From NCBI GenBank assembly GCA_023362775.1, contig JALMGJ010000006.1, positions 12,968,501 to 13,032,500 of the forward strand: 64,000 nucleotides of DNA. The letters run 5' to 3'. How positions within the stretch are numbered: position 1 is the stretch's first letter; each line of letters starts with the position of its first letter. This document shows, one piece after another, positions 47,927 to 59,282 of this stretch. The notes under the pieces are model-generated. The model made no database searches. It worked only from the letters and a program-made list of their open reading frames with translations, and was not told the DNA's origin. This DNA is from Charina bottae. Its lineage: Eukaryota; Chordata; Lepidosauria; Squamata; Charinaidae. Made by a program: the position numbers and the translations under genes.

Positions 47927-48504
47927 AACTGTTGGAGAAGCCATCAACACAGAGGTTCCCTTTAAAAAAATCCACTTTTTAAGTTTTATTCCAAACAGAG
48001 AAAAATAAAATAAAATAAAATAATAAAGTAAGATCTACTCTTACTTGAAACTATAACAAATAGTTATAGGAATATTGTAACAAAAACAAAAACTTAAATA
48101 CTCTAATTTGCAACATGTCAGATCAATTTTAAAAATCAAGCAGTTTTCTGTAGCATTTCTCATCTTGTTTCTTTTGTATGAAAGTACAAATCAACTAAGT
48201 TTTTCTTATGTGGAGTTTCTGAAGAATTGCAAGAAACTAATCCCAACTCAGTTCCACCCACAATCACAGGGGAGGGAGGAGAAAAAGTCTTATGCCACGA
48301 CACAGATCCTCTCTATGCTAGGCTAACAGGGGCAAATGGAGATCAGGTTCCATCAGTCTATGCAATGAACTAAATGCTTCTTTCACATGCTAACCTGGAA
48401 ATACTACTTTTCATTCAACCTACTAGAAGAAACATTTTCCACAATTCAAGAGTCATCCTGCCAATTAAAGGTTTAATGCATTCACATGGTTTGTACATCT
48501 AGAG

Positions 48505-48700
48505 CAGTGCTTTCCAATGTGCCGCTGTTGGCGACATACCAACGGCGGCAGCGGCAGCCTCCGCTAAAATGCGGAAGTGCTGATGGTGCGCTGCTACTGC
48601 GGTGCACGCCCCCGCTGCCACTTCCGGGTTGTGTGGCGACACACCAGACTGTGTGTTGCGACACACTAAAGTGTCGTGACACAGAGTTTGGAAAGCTGTG
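48505..48700. mobile_element. hAT-type MITE, family B copy 2 (short)
   Basis: 196 bp, termini cagtgctttcc / gtttggaaagctgtg, perfect duplication atctagag at 48497-48504 and 48701-48708. The interior is a shortened version of the copy at 43464, with gcgacacaccagactgtgtg. Confidence 0.85.
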
Positions 48701-49987
48701 ATCTAGAGGAATCATAATTTGTTGGAGTCAGATCACGCCTGAATTGAATTGAAATAAAACAATCAAATCAAATAATTCAACCAATGGTAAAGTGACAGAA
48801 AAGTATCACATGGCTTTGTCAGCTGACCACTGAAGGTATTGAGTAGCTAACTCAGGTCTGAGATATGGTCAAGTGACATGGTTCAATAAGGGAGAATTTC
48901 TGTACAAAAACAGCAGTGAACCAGGACTGATTTCTGAACCTGAATGTTTTCCTTAAGTCAGGAAAGAAAGAAGAGGCCAGCTTCACTGAGCCCCAATATG
49001 AGGCTCTTTACAACACAGCTGCAAGACAGTTTTAGTTTTACCAGATTTCAAAGCCACCTTTCCTAATTTTGCTGTACTTCATATGAACACATTATTGCAT
49101 AATGATCAGAATAATTACCCTGGATACCACCTTCAAAAATCTTTCTGATTAAGACCAAAGGGAGCTTAATGCAACTAGCATTGTAAAGCATTCATTGCAA
49201 CATTCCCTCTCCATTTTATTCTTTGTTTAATTACAACTGTTGCCATATCACATCAACATGATGAGATTTAAATTCTGATGAACTAATGAAAATGATTCCC
49301 ACTTCGTTACACTTCAGTTGTAGGCTATGCTTGGCCTACTCAACAGTACGCTGTTGCAGTGGCACTGTCCTGTCGTCATGACAGATGGCAAAATGAATGT
49401 TGTTGCTTTTGTTCATGAATAAGAGTGAAGGTGCATGACTACAAAGATTAAAAATGCAGCTGTTTTTCCAACAGAAAGGAAGAGTCTAGAGCTAACCAGA
49501 ACCTATTGTCAAGCTTCAGAAGACCAGGCTATGAATTAGAAGCTCAAATCTCTATAAAATGTTTCCTAAAAGTCCCAAGAAAGTATTTCACTATCTCAAC
49601 TTGGGCATTCCTCTAACCTTCTCTACCACAGCATTTATGTAAGACAAAATGTCACTTCTAGCTCTGCCTCTCAATCCTGTTCCTACCTAATGCTACTTTT
49701 TTCCTCTCAATGGGCAACTTCTTGGAAGTCAGGGGCTACACTTTGCATTTTTGGTGGGAAAAGGGCTGCAGTAGGTGGAATGATGATGTAAAATGGGGGG
49801 TTTAATATCAGAAATGTGGGCCAGTATTCTGGGACTTTGCTTTTCAAACTGCCTAGAACAAATTTTATAGGATTACATTACAGCTTCCATGGGTTTCCCA
49901 TCTCAAAATGGTGGGAAACCATGCTCCTAATTTTCAACAACCGCACTGTTGAATTTGCATTGGGTTTCAAAGGCTTTAAAAAAAAAA

Positions 49988-50014
49988 GCAGGGGCCACAG
50001 GTTCCCCATCCCTG
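49988..50014. repeat. hAT-like right terminus
   Basis: ggccacaggttccccatccc tg is the reversed terminus of a common hAT MITE. The matching left end was not located. Confidence 0.4.
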
Positions 50015-50639
50015 TTTTATATGCCTGAGTTTCTGTCAAGTGATGCCAGTGATGCCTGGGCTAAAGCTTGTCAAGAGACTCAGAGAACAGGATTCTCCTT
50101 GCAAGCTAAAGTTATTAAGAAAGGGATTGACTTGCCCCTGACCTTATGTAGCATTTTTGAAACATACCACAAGGCCAGGCACAAATGGAAGCTATTCTGA
50201 ATTTCCCCTTCCAACTCCAAGCTATCAGGAATCGCTGTCTGTTGGGCAGTTCGATTTCCAGTCTCCCTGCTGCTGCAGAGCCATATACCCTGAACCTTAA
50301 TTATCCCCACTTACAGATGTTGTCTTTCCCTCTGTTTATAGATGGCAGGGGTTCCAACTCCTCAGCAGATGTAGATCTCTGACAGCTTTAGTATGGGAGG
50401 AAGCCTCAAAAGTCATCACTCTCACGCAATATTTATTATTATTATTATATACCTGATTATATTGTCTGGATATGGGAAGGGCAAGCAAGATTGCTGAACC
50501 ATATTTATAATCTAAATCCAAAATCTTGTTTCTAGTAAGGACATTATTTTATGAATTAAAGGGATTTTTAAAAATACCCCATGCTTTACATTCATGAAGA
50601 CCCATATATAGAATGCTGATTTATGACAGCATGAGATAT

Positions 50640-51270
50640 ATGATTATCTGCCATCAAGTCAATGTCAACTCTTAATGACTACATAGATTTTCTCTAGGAT
50701 GATCTGTCCCCAACTTGGTCTGTCAGGTGCACTCATTGTCACTGCAATTGAGTCCATCCACCTTGCTATTAGTCATCCTCTTCTCTTTCCTACCAACTTT
50801 CCTAGCATTACTTTTCCAGAAAGCCAGGTCTTCACGTAATGTGCCCTAAGTATGACAATTTGAGTCTGGTCATTTATGCCTCAAGTGACAACTTTGGGTT
50901 GATTTGTTTGATGACCCCTTTGTTTGTTTTCTTGGCTGCCCATAGTATTCTCAGGAGGTTCTCCAACATCAAAGTTCAAAGGGATCAATATTCTTTCAAT
51001 CCTGCTTCTTCAAAGTCCAACTTTCACTTCCATGAAGTGTCACAGGGAAAACCATCACCCGCATGATTCTATGTAGGTATAGACACATCCCATCATTTGA
51101 ATATTTTTTTCAAAGCCTTCATTGCTACTATACCGAGTGCTAGTCAGCACTGTTTTCTTGACTGCTGGTTCTTTTACTTTAGGCAGAAACTATCCATCAG
51201 TTCAGTGTCTTCATTGTCAATTCTAAGGCTGGTTGCTGTCCTTGCTGTCATCAATTTGGTCTTCTATATA
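50640..51270 (-). repeat. Old non-LTR retrotransposon fragment
   Basis: Translating the minus strand gives pieces like LKLSYLGHIT, ESW and LMLENLLRILWAA, in the order of the C-terminal region of a LINE reverse transcriptase (FGHVMRR, SLEK, LRVPWTARR type). Many stops. RTE or R4-like origin is possible; not decided. Confidence 0.5.
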
Positions 51271-51279
51271 TTTAATCTT

Positions 51280-51655
51280 GGGACTTCCAGGAGAGGTATG
51301 GCGAACTGAAGACTGTTCTGCAAAAGCGGAGCTGATAACCATGGCAAAGACCAAGGAACCGTGGCAAAGACCATGGAACCAGAGAGTAGACCGGTTCCTT
51401 GGAACCTTTCCTGCTAAGGAGAGGACGGGAGATCACCCACATGTGCTCCGGACAGCTGCTCCTTGCGAGGAGACTTTAGGACAGCAGTTTTTCACTGGAA
51501 GGTGACGGATCAGCCATCTAGTTCGCAACTGCAGCAGAGCCTTTTAAAGGACACTAAGTTTGCAAACCTCACTTTCTAATCACTTTCGGAAATTGCTCAT
51601 TAACTACTTCTAAGCTATTAAGAGACTTTTGGAACAAGAACTTTGAAAATGTCAA
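51280..51655 (+). repeat. Unclassified GC-richer segment
   Basis: Starts gggacttccaggagaggtat ggcgaac and continues with gagtagaccggttccttgg to about gaaaatgtcaag. It stands out from the AT-rich surroundings, could be a LINE 5' UTR, and abuts the old LINE fragment at 50640-51270. No second copy in the window. Confidence 0.3.
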
Positions 51656-51752
51656 GTGAGTTTGCCTTCCATGCAGGGCTCTAATCTGCATTGGGTGATC
51701 CTAAGTATTATTTTCCTAGCGTGTGAAACTAAGGATATTGTACTAACATGAG

Positions 51753-51754
<2 letters not shown>

Positions 51755-51798
<44 letters not shown>
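51755..51798. repeat. (AAT)n microsatellite
   Basis: About 14 uninterrupted ata/aat units. Confidence 0.95.
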
Positions 51799-52048
51799 TT
51801 GTGCACTGCCCAATTCACAAAGAACAAAAGGTAATACTAACACTTCTTTAGCCATGCAAGCCAATGTGTTTTTAGTAAAAGCAGTAATGGAGTATATATT
51901 GTAATACAATATATAAAAATAAGCAGTCATGCTAACTGACTCCTTCCAAAAGTATGTGTTTAAAAGACTTAGAATATCTACTTGTTTGTATCAGACTATC
52001 ATATTGGAACAAGTATCTCCCTAATGTAGCCCAGAAAAAATGCAGGTG

Positions 52049-52133
52049 TGTCAGGATGTGACCTCCTGCCACTATAAGGGTTAAGAGGGTTAGAGTGGTA
52101 GAGATTTAGGAATGGGATTTGTAGTAGTTTATT

Positions 52134-52164
<31 letters not shown>

Positions 52165-52538
52165 TTGGATTTATCACCGCCCAACTCCCCCAAGGGAGGA
52201 GTTGCATTAGTAAGCAATTAGGCTTGGGAAGGAAAGGAGGGTGAAGCTGAGCATCTGCAAGGTCAATTGGTGCAAGGGGGGAGAGCTGCCAGAAGGTGGA
52301 ATGGAATTTACTGTTTGTTAGTTAAACAAGAAAGGGGGGCGGGGTTACCTGGCTGATGTTATGGGAATGGTTGAAGCTGTTAGGAGGGGTGAGTATTGTA
52401 GGTGGGATTTTGAGTTAGCTTTTGCGAGCACTTTTCTTCAGACTGAGCTTTGCCTTACAGGAAAGCACTTGTGCTAATAAACTTGTGTGCTTAATAAAAG
52501 TATTAATAATTCTCATGTGGACATTTTCAGCCATGACA
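52049..52538 (+). mobile_element. Probable solo LTR with nested tail
   Basis: Runs from tgtcaggatgtgacc to agccatgaca, with ctaataaacttgtgtgctta ataaaag (polyadenylation-like) near the end. A (attt)n run plus accgcccaactcccccaagg at about 52128-52205 is a reversed LINE/SINE tail inserted in it. The flanks do not give a clean duplication, so the ends are less sure. Confidence 0.5.
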
Positions 52539-53091
52539 GTGACTCTCTCTAATGTCATTAGATTATAATTACTCCATCTGTATGGAGAGCACACTTTATA
52601 AATCACAAGCAGGCACATTCCTGCTCCAGGGATCTTATAGTCTAAAATTCAGTAAAGGGAAAACAACAGCAGAAAGTGAAGGAAGTGTTATTGGGATAAC
52701 AGTGAAATAACATTTAATTGTTTCAGTTATACACTAGATGTATAGAACACTGATGCTGTTAAGTTGCTTTAAACATGCAGTGCAGCTTAAATTGTAAGCT
52801 GGGCCATTTTAACAATAGATCTATTGATGAGAACTCTCTCCATTGGTTTGTTGCTGTTCTTGATTCTTCAAAATAATTGAATTATGCAAGGTATGGTAGA
52901 GAAGCTTCAAGCTATATCAAAGCGTGCTAATGTTCTTGCCAGGACATTCTGTTCAAGGTCTCTGAGGTTGATCTTTTCTCTCCAAATCCGGATTTCATAC
53001 CATTCTTAGCTACTACCACTTCCTTTGGCTGGACATTTTAGTATGCTGTTTCTGTCTCCAGCTTAGAAAAATCCAGAAGTACAGTATAGGG

Positions 53092-53315
53092 CAGAGCTTT
53101 CCAAACTTTTCATGTTGGTGACACACTTTTTAGACATGCATCATTTTGCGACACACAGCAGGGCACAAGGCAGGCACTAGGACCTGTGCGGAATCACAGC
53201 AGGTTTGGAGGCAGCAAGACACAAGGCAGGCACTAGGACCTGTGCAGAATCCTGGCAGGGCTCCGAGGCAGCAGCAGCCCCAGACGTGTCTCGACACACA
53301 GTTTGGAAAGCTCTG
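53092..53315. mobile_element. hAT-type MITE, family A copy 5
   Basis: 224 bp, same termini and two units of about 56 bp as the other family A copies, but with a shortened 31-bp unit (gcatcattttgcgacacaca) and a deletion near the right end. Flanks gtataggg and gtttccat do not match, so the duplication is lost or the end has moved. Confidence 0.8.
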
Positions 53316-54240
53316 GTTTCCATGCTTTGGAGGGTGAGAAATTTGATAATGAAATAAGAACAAAGACTTTTAATATTTAGCAATACATACGATGATTAAC
53401 ACAAATTAATGGAAGAAATTGAAGAAGATGAATCACTATACACTTATTGTAGGACAGGGATACTGTAGGCAACCTTTTTTGGCTTAGGGACTGCAGTTTG
53501 TTCTGGGCCCTGTCTAGGGGCCACAGAGAGAGTACACAGAATGAAAATGTTCACCCACCTTTTTATGTTTGAGGACTGAGTGTGTGTATGTGTGTGTATG
53601 TGCATCTGTGTGCCCATGTTAAAGAGCAAAATGATTTTTGGTTTTGACCACACCTAACAGAAAAACATTGTCAATTTGGAAGGTAAGTTTTCTTAAAGAG
53701 CTGCAATTAATGTCTCAAGCAAAAATTACAGCTTAAAAAGAAGGATGTAAGAGAAAAAGGGTTGTGTTTTTCCTTTTTTTCATTCATTTCCAACATCCAA
53801 AGTATTTGGCTGAAGCCCAAGAGACCGAATATCAAAAAACAAAAAAAATATTAATTACAGATGGGTGAGAAAACCAACCAGGAACTGGATAATTTGTCCT
53901 TTTTCTTTTACCTTCTCCTTTTTTTTTTTTAAAAAAAAAACGGAGTTGGCACTTCAGACTAGCAATTTAACAGATATAACCTCTTCAGACATCTTCTACC
54001 ATATGGATAAATAGCTCAAAAATATGGCATGGTTAATGATAGCAAAATCTGCTGAGTGATTCTGCTCCATCTCAGAAAGTGGTGTGGGGTGGCTTTTTTT
54101 CCTACCTCATGGCCTCAGTGGTAGGCTACATTGAGGCCATTTTCACACATTCTTTAGTAAGAACTACTGTATTGGCCATTAACTGGGCTCATGATTATAG
54201 GTTTTTAGAAAACCATTAAAGGATTATCTGTTCTGTGACT

Positions 54241-54300
54241 TTTTATTTATTTATTTATTAAATTTCTCTGCCGCCCATCTCGCATACAACGACTTATTTT
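54241..54300 (-). repeat. LINE/SINE 3' tail, reversed
   Basis: A ttatttatttattta run followed by tctctgccgcccatctcgca; reversed tail fragment about 500 bp downstream of the exon ending at 54801. Confidence 0.55.
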
Positions 54301-54800
54301 AAAATAAGGAGTCCATTTTAGCCATACTTACTAGGGCTGTGTAGTGCTTTGGATCTGAAGGCAAAAAGGTGCCTCAGCGGAGGCCTGCCCACAGCTCCTT
54401 AAACCACACATCTATTCCCAGGAACTGAACTGCTTCACAGTCCTAATATTTGTTTATTGGCTTTTAATAATGAAGTTGTTCATTATTAAAAACCAGCATT
54501 AATAATACATTATAATTATTCATGCTGGATTATACACACACTCACATAAACACACACTGTAACTGAATTTTTATTAGCACTTTACTTGAGAGAAGTTTTT
54601 CCCACAGAAAACAATATATAAAATTTTATAAAAAACAATAAACGGACCTGTGGACCTTAAAACTGTTTAAATTTTGTTAACTTCTAAACTGAGATGGACT
54701 GTTTTACAACTTCTACATAATTGTGCATCCATGCCTCGTAGGCTTACTAGCTCAATAATTTTGTACTAATGAATAATGTATATTGAATACAATAACTTAC

Positions 54801-54921
54801 TCTGCCCAGCGGACTCATTGGATGTGCAGCGTAATCTGATGTCAAATTATAGTGCGCAGCTTCAGATACCATGTTTAATGGTCGCTCTTTCTTTTCTTCT
54901 GAAGTCATAGTTGCTGCAGCC
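54801..54921 (-). CDS. PLEKHA5: PLEKHA5 exon: linker between WW and PH domains
   Basis: A 121-nt exon, acceptor ttttcag, donor gtaagt. It begins with one base that completes Q and then encodes 40 residues, beginning AAATMTSEEKKERPLNM and ending SDYAAHPMSPLGR. This matches the PLEKHA5 linker that precedes the PH domain, with a few substitutions from the mammalian form as I recall it. It is rich in charged and small residues and shows no fold of its own. Phase 0 at the 3' end matches the next exon. The introns on either side are about 2.0 kb (upstream) and 10.4 kb (downstream). Confidence 0.93.
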
Positions 54922-56947
54922 CTGAAAACAGAATATTCAATTACATTGGAACCTGCCAGGTATTCAAGACTCCTGGTAGAACACCTTTAATTGTCTTTAA
55001 CAAGGTTCTGAATACGTTACTTGTCCAGATTCCCAGCAAATGTTGATGCAAAATAATAATGGCTATATAAAACACGTCTCTGGAAAATAGAGGACCTAGA
55101 GTAAGTCCTCAACAGGTAATGCAAAACATCTCCTACTTTGGTAATTCCATACCTGCAAACCTCTCAGGCCTATGAGTGCTGAAAAATAACACAGGGGCTG
55201 GCAACAATGCCTAAGTTTGGTGTGCCCAACTTTATGAACCACAAGTTTATATTAACTGAATGACTAACCACTGTAGCAAATTGCAGAAAATCTGGTTGTT
55301 CCCCCAAGCCTTGGGCTAGGATTTTTTGATTTTTCATATTATGGGTTAGTTTTCTTCTTGTCTTTGATATATGTTATTTTTTAAATTTTATCTCACTGTA
55401 AGCTGCCCAGAGTTGTTGCGGAGTTGGGAGGCCTTGAAATTTGAGTATCAAATTATTAAATTTATACAGTTGTAAACACGTTTAGAAAACCTATGGAAAT
55501 AAAAGTTAACTAATTAACCTTAGGTAACCAGTCATGCCCAAATTTGTGATGAACTTGATGAGGTGTCCATGTTTTATGGAGTCTTTGAGAGGCAGACCTG
55601 TACACCTCTTCACCTCAAGCAGCAAAAATTCATCTTGGATGTCACAGCCACATTTTGAGGGTGGGTGGGTTTAATTTAACCATGCTTCTCCTTTTCAAGA
55701 TCTGATCTTGCTCAATGTTAGCAACTTATAATGACCAAATAAGAAGTTTCAGGAAGTCCCAGGAAGTTGAGAAGGAAATTCAAGGAAACCAAATGTATAT
55801 AGCAAGAAAGCAGAGGTAAATCAAGCTAGGGGAATAACATCTGAAGAACCAGCTGATCTATGAATAGGGTGGACTGTGGAGGCTGAAAACTCTAAGAGTA
55901 AGAACTAAAATGTGAAGAAAACTGCAGTGAGATGGATGGATGGATTGGTGATTACTCGGACAGATTGAGATATCAACAAAATGGACAGAAAAGATGGAGG
56001 AAGAAAGGAATGCCGACATATGATATGGACAATTGTACTCTTTTAATTTCACAAGATGTAGAACATCTCACTGCCCTTTTAATTACCTAATAAAATAACT
56101 AAGTTGGAACATCAGAAACTTTGTACTGGAACTTGGGTTTTTCACCCATTAAGGCATACCAGAACTAAATAAATGTTGCCCTTTATGTTGCCCCCACAGT
56201 ACACCCTATTTCAAGAACATGTCCATAACTGGTTTACTTGCTCTATAAGCACATACTGCAAAATGTACCCATATCCACAAAGAACAGAAAATGCAGTAGG
56301 AAAACAATATAATTTGATTCTGTATTTAGATTTATCAGAAAAGTGTTCTTTTTCGCTAAAAAAATAGTCAAATGTAAAGCAAGGATTTAGTAGAAATGAA
56401 AGCCTTAGGCCAAGTACAAAATACACATTGTATGAAATTTTTGAAACAATGAACTACTTCTAACCTGTGTATATATGCATGTGATTGGATTATTAGGTAA
56501 AGATGGGGAGCAAAGATATCCATGTTCCTAATTTTGCTATTATAATGCAATTATAAATGTAGACAGATCTATAAAGGACATCTTGACTGCAATCAGATAA
56601 TAAGTAGCCAATTGCCTAGTCAACTGATCACAGATGAATAATTAACAGCAAAAGTTGAACTGCAAAAGTAAATAGCTATTAAAACTTGCATTCATCTTTT
56701 AATATCAGCTTTTCCCAGCTGTTAACTTCCCCAACATTTATCTTTTAATGGGTTGGCTTATTCTAAAATAGTTTTACCATTATTACAAACCACTTTGGGA
56801 TTTTTAAAGTAATAGTACAGTAATACTTAACAACTACTGTATATTATATAACAACAATATAATAACTATATAAATATTCACTTAGCAAAATAACAATTTG
56901 CTTTTGAATTTTGATCATAATATACATATCTACACATATGTACTTAC
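54922..56947. other. Intron between WW and linker exons
   Basis: A 2.0-kb intron. A CR1/L2-like tail (aagctgcccagagttgttgc) may be present at 55395-55470. Nothing else recognised. Confidence 0.5.
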
Positions 56948-57031
56948 TGTTCATTCACAACAAATATGCAATTGTCCTGTGATGGCTGTCCTGTGACTGG
57001 ATGCTTGCAGGTCACCTTTCGTTCATTGTGG
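56948..57031 (-). CDS. PLEKHA5: PLEKHA5 exon: end of second WW domain
   Basis: First visible exon in transcript order, 84 nt, 27 whole codons flanked by a split codon at each end. The acceptor is ctccacag and the donor is gtaagt. It encodes HNERKVTCKHPVTGQPSQ and then DNCIFVVNE. The segment through HPVTG matches the last strand and the conserved proline of the second WW domain of PLEKHA5. The upstream part of that domain must come from an exon outside the window. The split codon at the 3' end (CA plus G from the next exon) gives the Q that follows NE. WW domains bind proline-rich partners; for this family PDZD11 is a known partner. Confidence 0.93.
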
Positions 57032-57175
57032 CTGTGGAGGGACAAAGACAGGAATAGCTAAGCATGCAATCCTTTCCCGCACACAACTACAAAATTCAGA
57101 GGCAGCAGAAGCAGTGAAATTCATCATGTTAGTCTTAATTAGTGCATATATGCAGCTTTTCATACTGTTACAACT

Positions 57176-57383
57176 TAGGCTGACCATATTTCCTTGAGGC
57201 AAAAACGTCGCCGGACAAAGTGGGCGTGCGGGGTGGTGGTGCGGGCACCATGCACATGCGCGCTTCACTGGGAAACATCCAAAAACGGGACAAAATTGAG
57301 ATTTTTACTCTAACGACGGGACGCTCCAGAAATGGTGAAATAACGGGACAGTCTCGTTCAAAACGGGATGTATGGTCAGCCTA
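57176..57383. mobile_element. MITE with taggctgacc..ggtcagccta termini
   Basis: About 208 bp with termini taggctgaccatatttcc and ggatgtatggtcagccta. The interior is CpG-rich (gtgggcgtgcggggtggtgg; catgcacatgcgcgc) and repeats aacgggac. It lies about 145 bp upstream of the exon at 57031. Superfamily unknown; a TA duplication is possible. Confidence 0.7.
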
Positions 57384-57748
57384 TTACAAATAATGATTCT
57401 TGAGGCAGGTTTTTTGAAAAGAAAAAAGAAAAAGGCTATCAGCCTTCTTTGGAGCTTTGCAAGCAACATTTGTGCTAAATATTTTCTCTCTGGCCACATT
57501 AAGCCTGGAGATAAGATGAGAAGTGTTTGTTGTTCTTGTTTTTAATGCAATGGACTAAAGCTTTAACCTGTGGCTGAACAGAATCACTGGCATATTCTAT
57601 GTAACTAAAGCACATTCTAATGAACTGAGCAACTTGCATAGAAATAAAGGGGATCTTGAAATTGTATGAACATTCTATTTATATTATGGTTTGTCACCAA
57701 TTCTTCAAGACAGTTCAATTCTTCATTGTATGTTTATTCAGATTAGAC

Positions 57749-58039
57749 CAAGGGTTCCGTGGAACCCTAGGGTTCCGTGAGAGGTCACTAGGGGTTCCCT
57801 AGGAGATCACGATTTATTTAAAAAAATATTTCAAATTTGGGCAACTTCACATTAAAGAGGTATGTTTCATTATTTTTAGTTTAAGAACACTGTTAATGCA
57901 TATTTACAGGCTTACACATGAAACAAATATAATATTTTGTGACTTCTGGCCTATATTTGAGCCTGAATGTGCAGGGGTTCCCCGAGGCCTGAAAAATATT
58001 TCAAGGGTTCCTCCAGGGTCAAAAGGTTGAGAAAGGCTG
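57749..58039. mobile_element. hAT-type MITE, family C copy 2, left end shortened
   Basis: Matches 39293-39598, with perfect duplication gattagac at 57741-57748 and 58040-58047. The left terminus lacks the first 14 bases and starts caagggttccgtggaac. Confidence 0.85.
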
Positions 58040-58188
58040 GATTAGACATTAGCCTCCTCCTTTTGACAATATTCCCTCCAAAAGTTAAGTTAGTCCACTC
58101 TGTTATTCTGAAAAGCTATAAAAATGTGTCTGTGCCAGAGTGTACTGGGAGAAAAACTGTTATAAGCGGGGACTCCTTCTGTTATGTT

Positions 58189-58209
58189 TGTGTGTGTGTG
58201 TGTGTGTGT
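58189..58209. repeat. (TG)n microsatellite
   Basis: About ten tg units. Confidence 0.9.
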
Positions 58210-58734
58210 ATCTGGATGTTCCTTGGGCACTGGAATTTAATAATTATGCTGTTCAGTTATTGTTTTTTAAAAATTTCTTAGGACGTAAGCTGCTTAGACT
58301 CCTTTTGGACTGGAGTGGCATATAAACTGCAGTAAATAAACAACTGTACATGTAAATAATCATCAGAAGACAAAGGAGAAAATATTGATAACATACAACC
58401 CATGTAGGAGTGACTATACTGGGCAAAGAAGATCCACTGTAGTTACTATGAGAATGTAACAGCCCCAACTAAATTCTCAGTTTTCCAATATTTATGGTAT
58501 ATAAGGCATGGTATCCATTTATCTATCCTTCAGCCAGCAATAGAGGGACTGTGTCTATATATGAATTTAAGAAATTGACAAATTTTTTGCTTACTTCTGT
58601 TTAAGGAAGATTAAAGTTACATTATCTGTGAAATTTCCTTGTCTGCAGCTGCTGCCTTATAATTGAAAGGAATAGTTGTGATTGTTCCTTTAATAATTAA
58701 TTGTTTATCATTTTACTACTTTTTAAAAATTTAT

Positions 58735-59035
58735 ATTTATTGAGAATTTTACATAAAGTAAAAGACAAATCTAAAGAAAAAGAAAATGAAAAAAAGAAAG
58801 TGCAAGAAAAGAAAAAAGTTATGAAATATAATTACTTCAGACCGCTTTTCAAGAGATAATTACAACCTTATAATCCCTCCACCCTCAGATATTATACAAA
58901 TCCCTCCAGCCCATTTAACCCACATCTTTTTAAATCTTCAAACCCATAAATCTCACCATTTTTTCTTCAGCAAAAGGTCCATATAAGGTTTCCAGTCTTT
59001 CAGAAAAGTTTTTACTTTTTCTCTGTCCAAACATT
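58735..59035 (-). repeat. Possible LINE 3' UTR, reversed
   Basis: An A-rich, purine-rich stretch (gaaaatgaaaaaaagaaagt) after tttatattgag-type sequence, then gtccatataaggtttccagt. The look resembles the reversed end of squamate L1-type LINEs; low certainty. Confidence 0.35.
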
Positions 59036-59262
59036 CCTTTAATCATTAATTAATTGTTTATCATTTTACCACTTTTTATAATATTTTGTTCTTCTGTTAT
59101 GAACTAAATGCCATGTAGTAAATATCCTTGTGAGGGAGATGGGTGGGATATAAATATGATAAATAAATAAATATGGTATTTGCTCCCACTTTCCTTATGC
59201 CTGCTGTTCTGTTTCCTTAAAACTTCCCAAAATTGGCAAACAATTGGCAAACAATGGCTGGC

Positions 59263-59282
59263 GGGGGGGGGGGGGGGGGGGG
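59263..59282. repeat. Poly-G run (20 bp)
   Basis: Twenty consecutive G in the intron upstream of the exon at 57031. Confidence 0.95.

Larger units (their letters stand above)
3153..57031 (-). other. PLEKHA5: PLEKHA5 gene, internal part (nine exons)
   Basis: A minus-strand spliced gene. Nine exons were read directly, each bounded by AG and GT and with phases that join without a break: 57031-56948, 54921-54801, 44397-44293, 37622-37550, 30169-30069, 28840-28677, 15496-15032, 8443-7978, 6739-6656, plus a downstream conserved exon 3272-3153 (ten segments when that last one is counted). The joined protein follows the known order of PLEKHA5: end of WW2, linker, PH domain, disordered middle region, conserved MRDDTMWQLYEWQQ core. 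PLEKHA5 is a cytoplasmic adaptor whose PH domain binds phosphoinositides and whose WW domains bind PDZD11; it is tied to microtubules and junctions. The start codon and first WW exons lie beyond 64000, the coiled-coil exons before position 1. PLEKHA6 and PLEKHA7 are the close paralogues; residue matches, recalled rather than computed, favour PLEKHA5. Confidence 0.93.
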
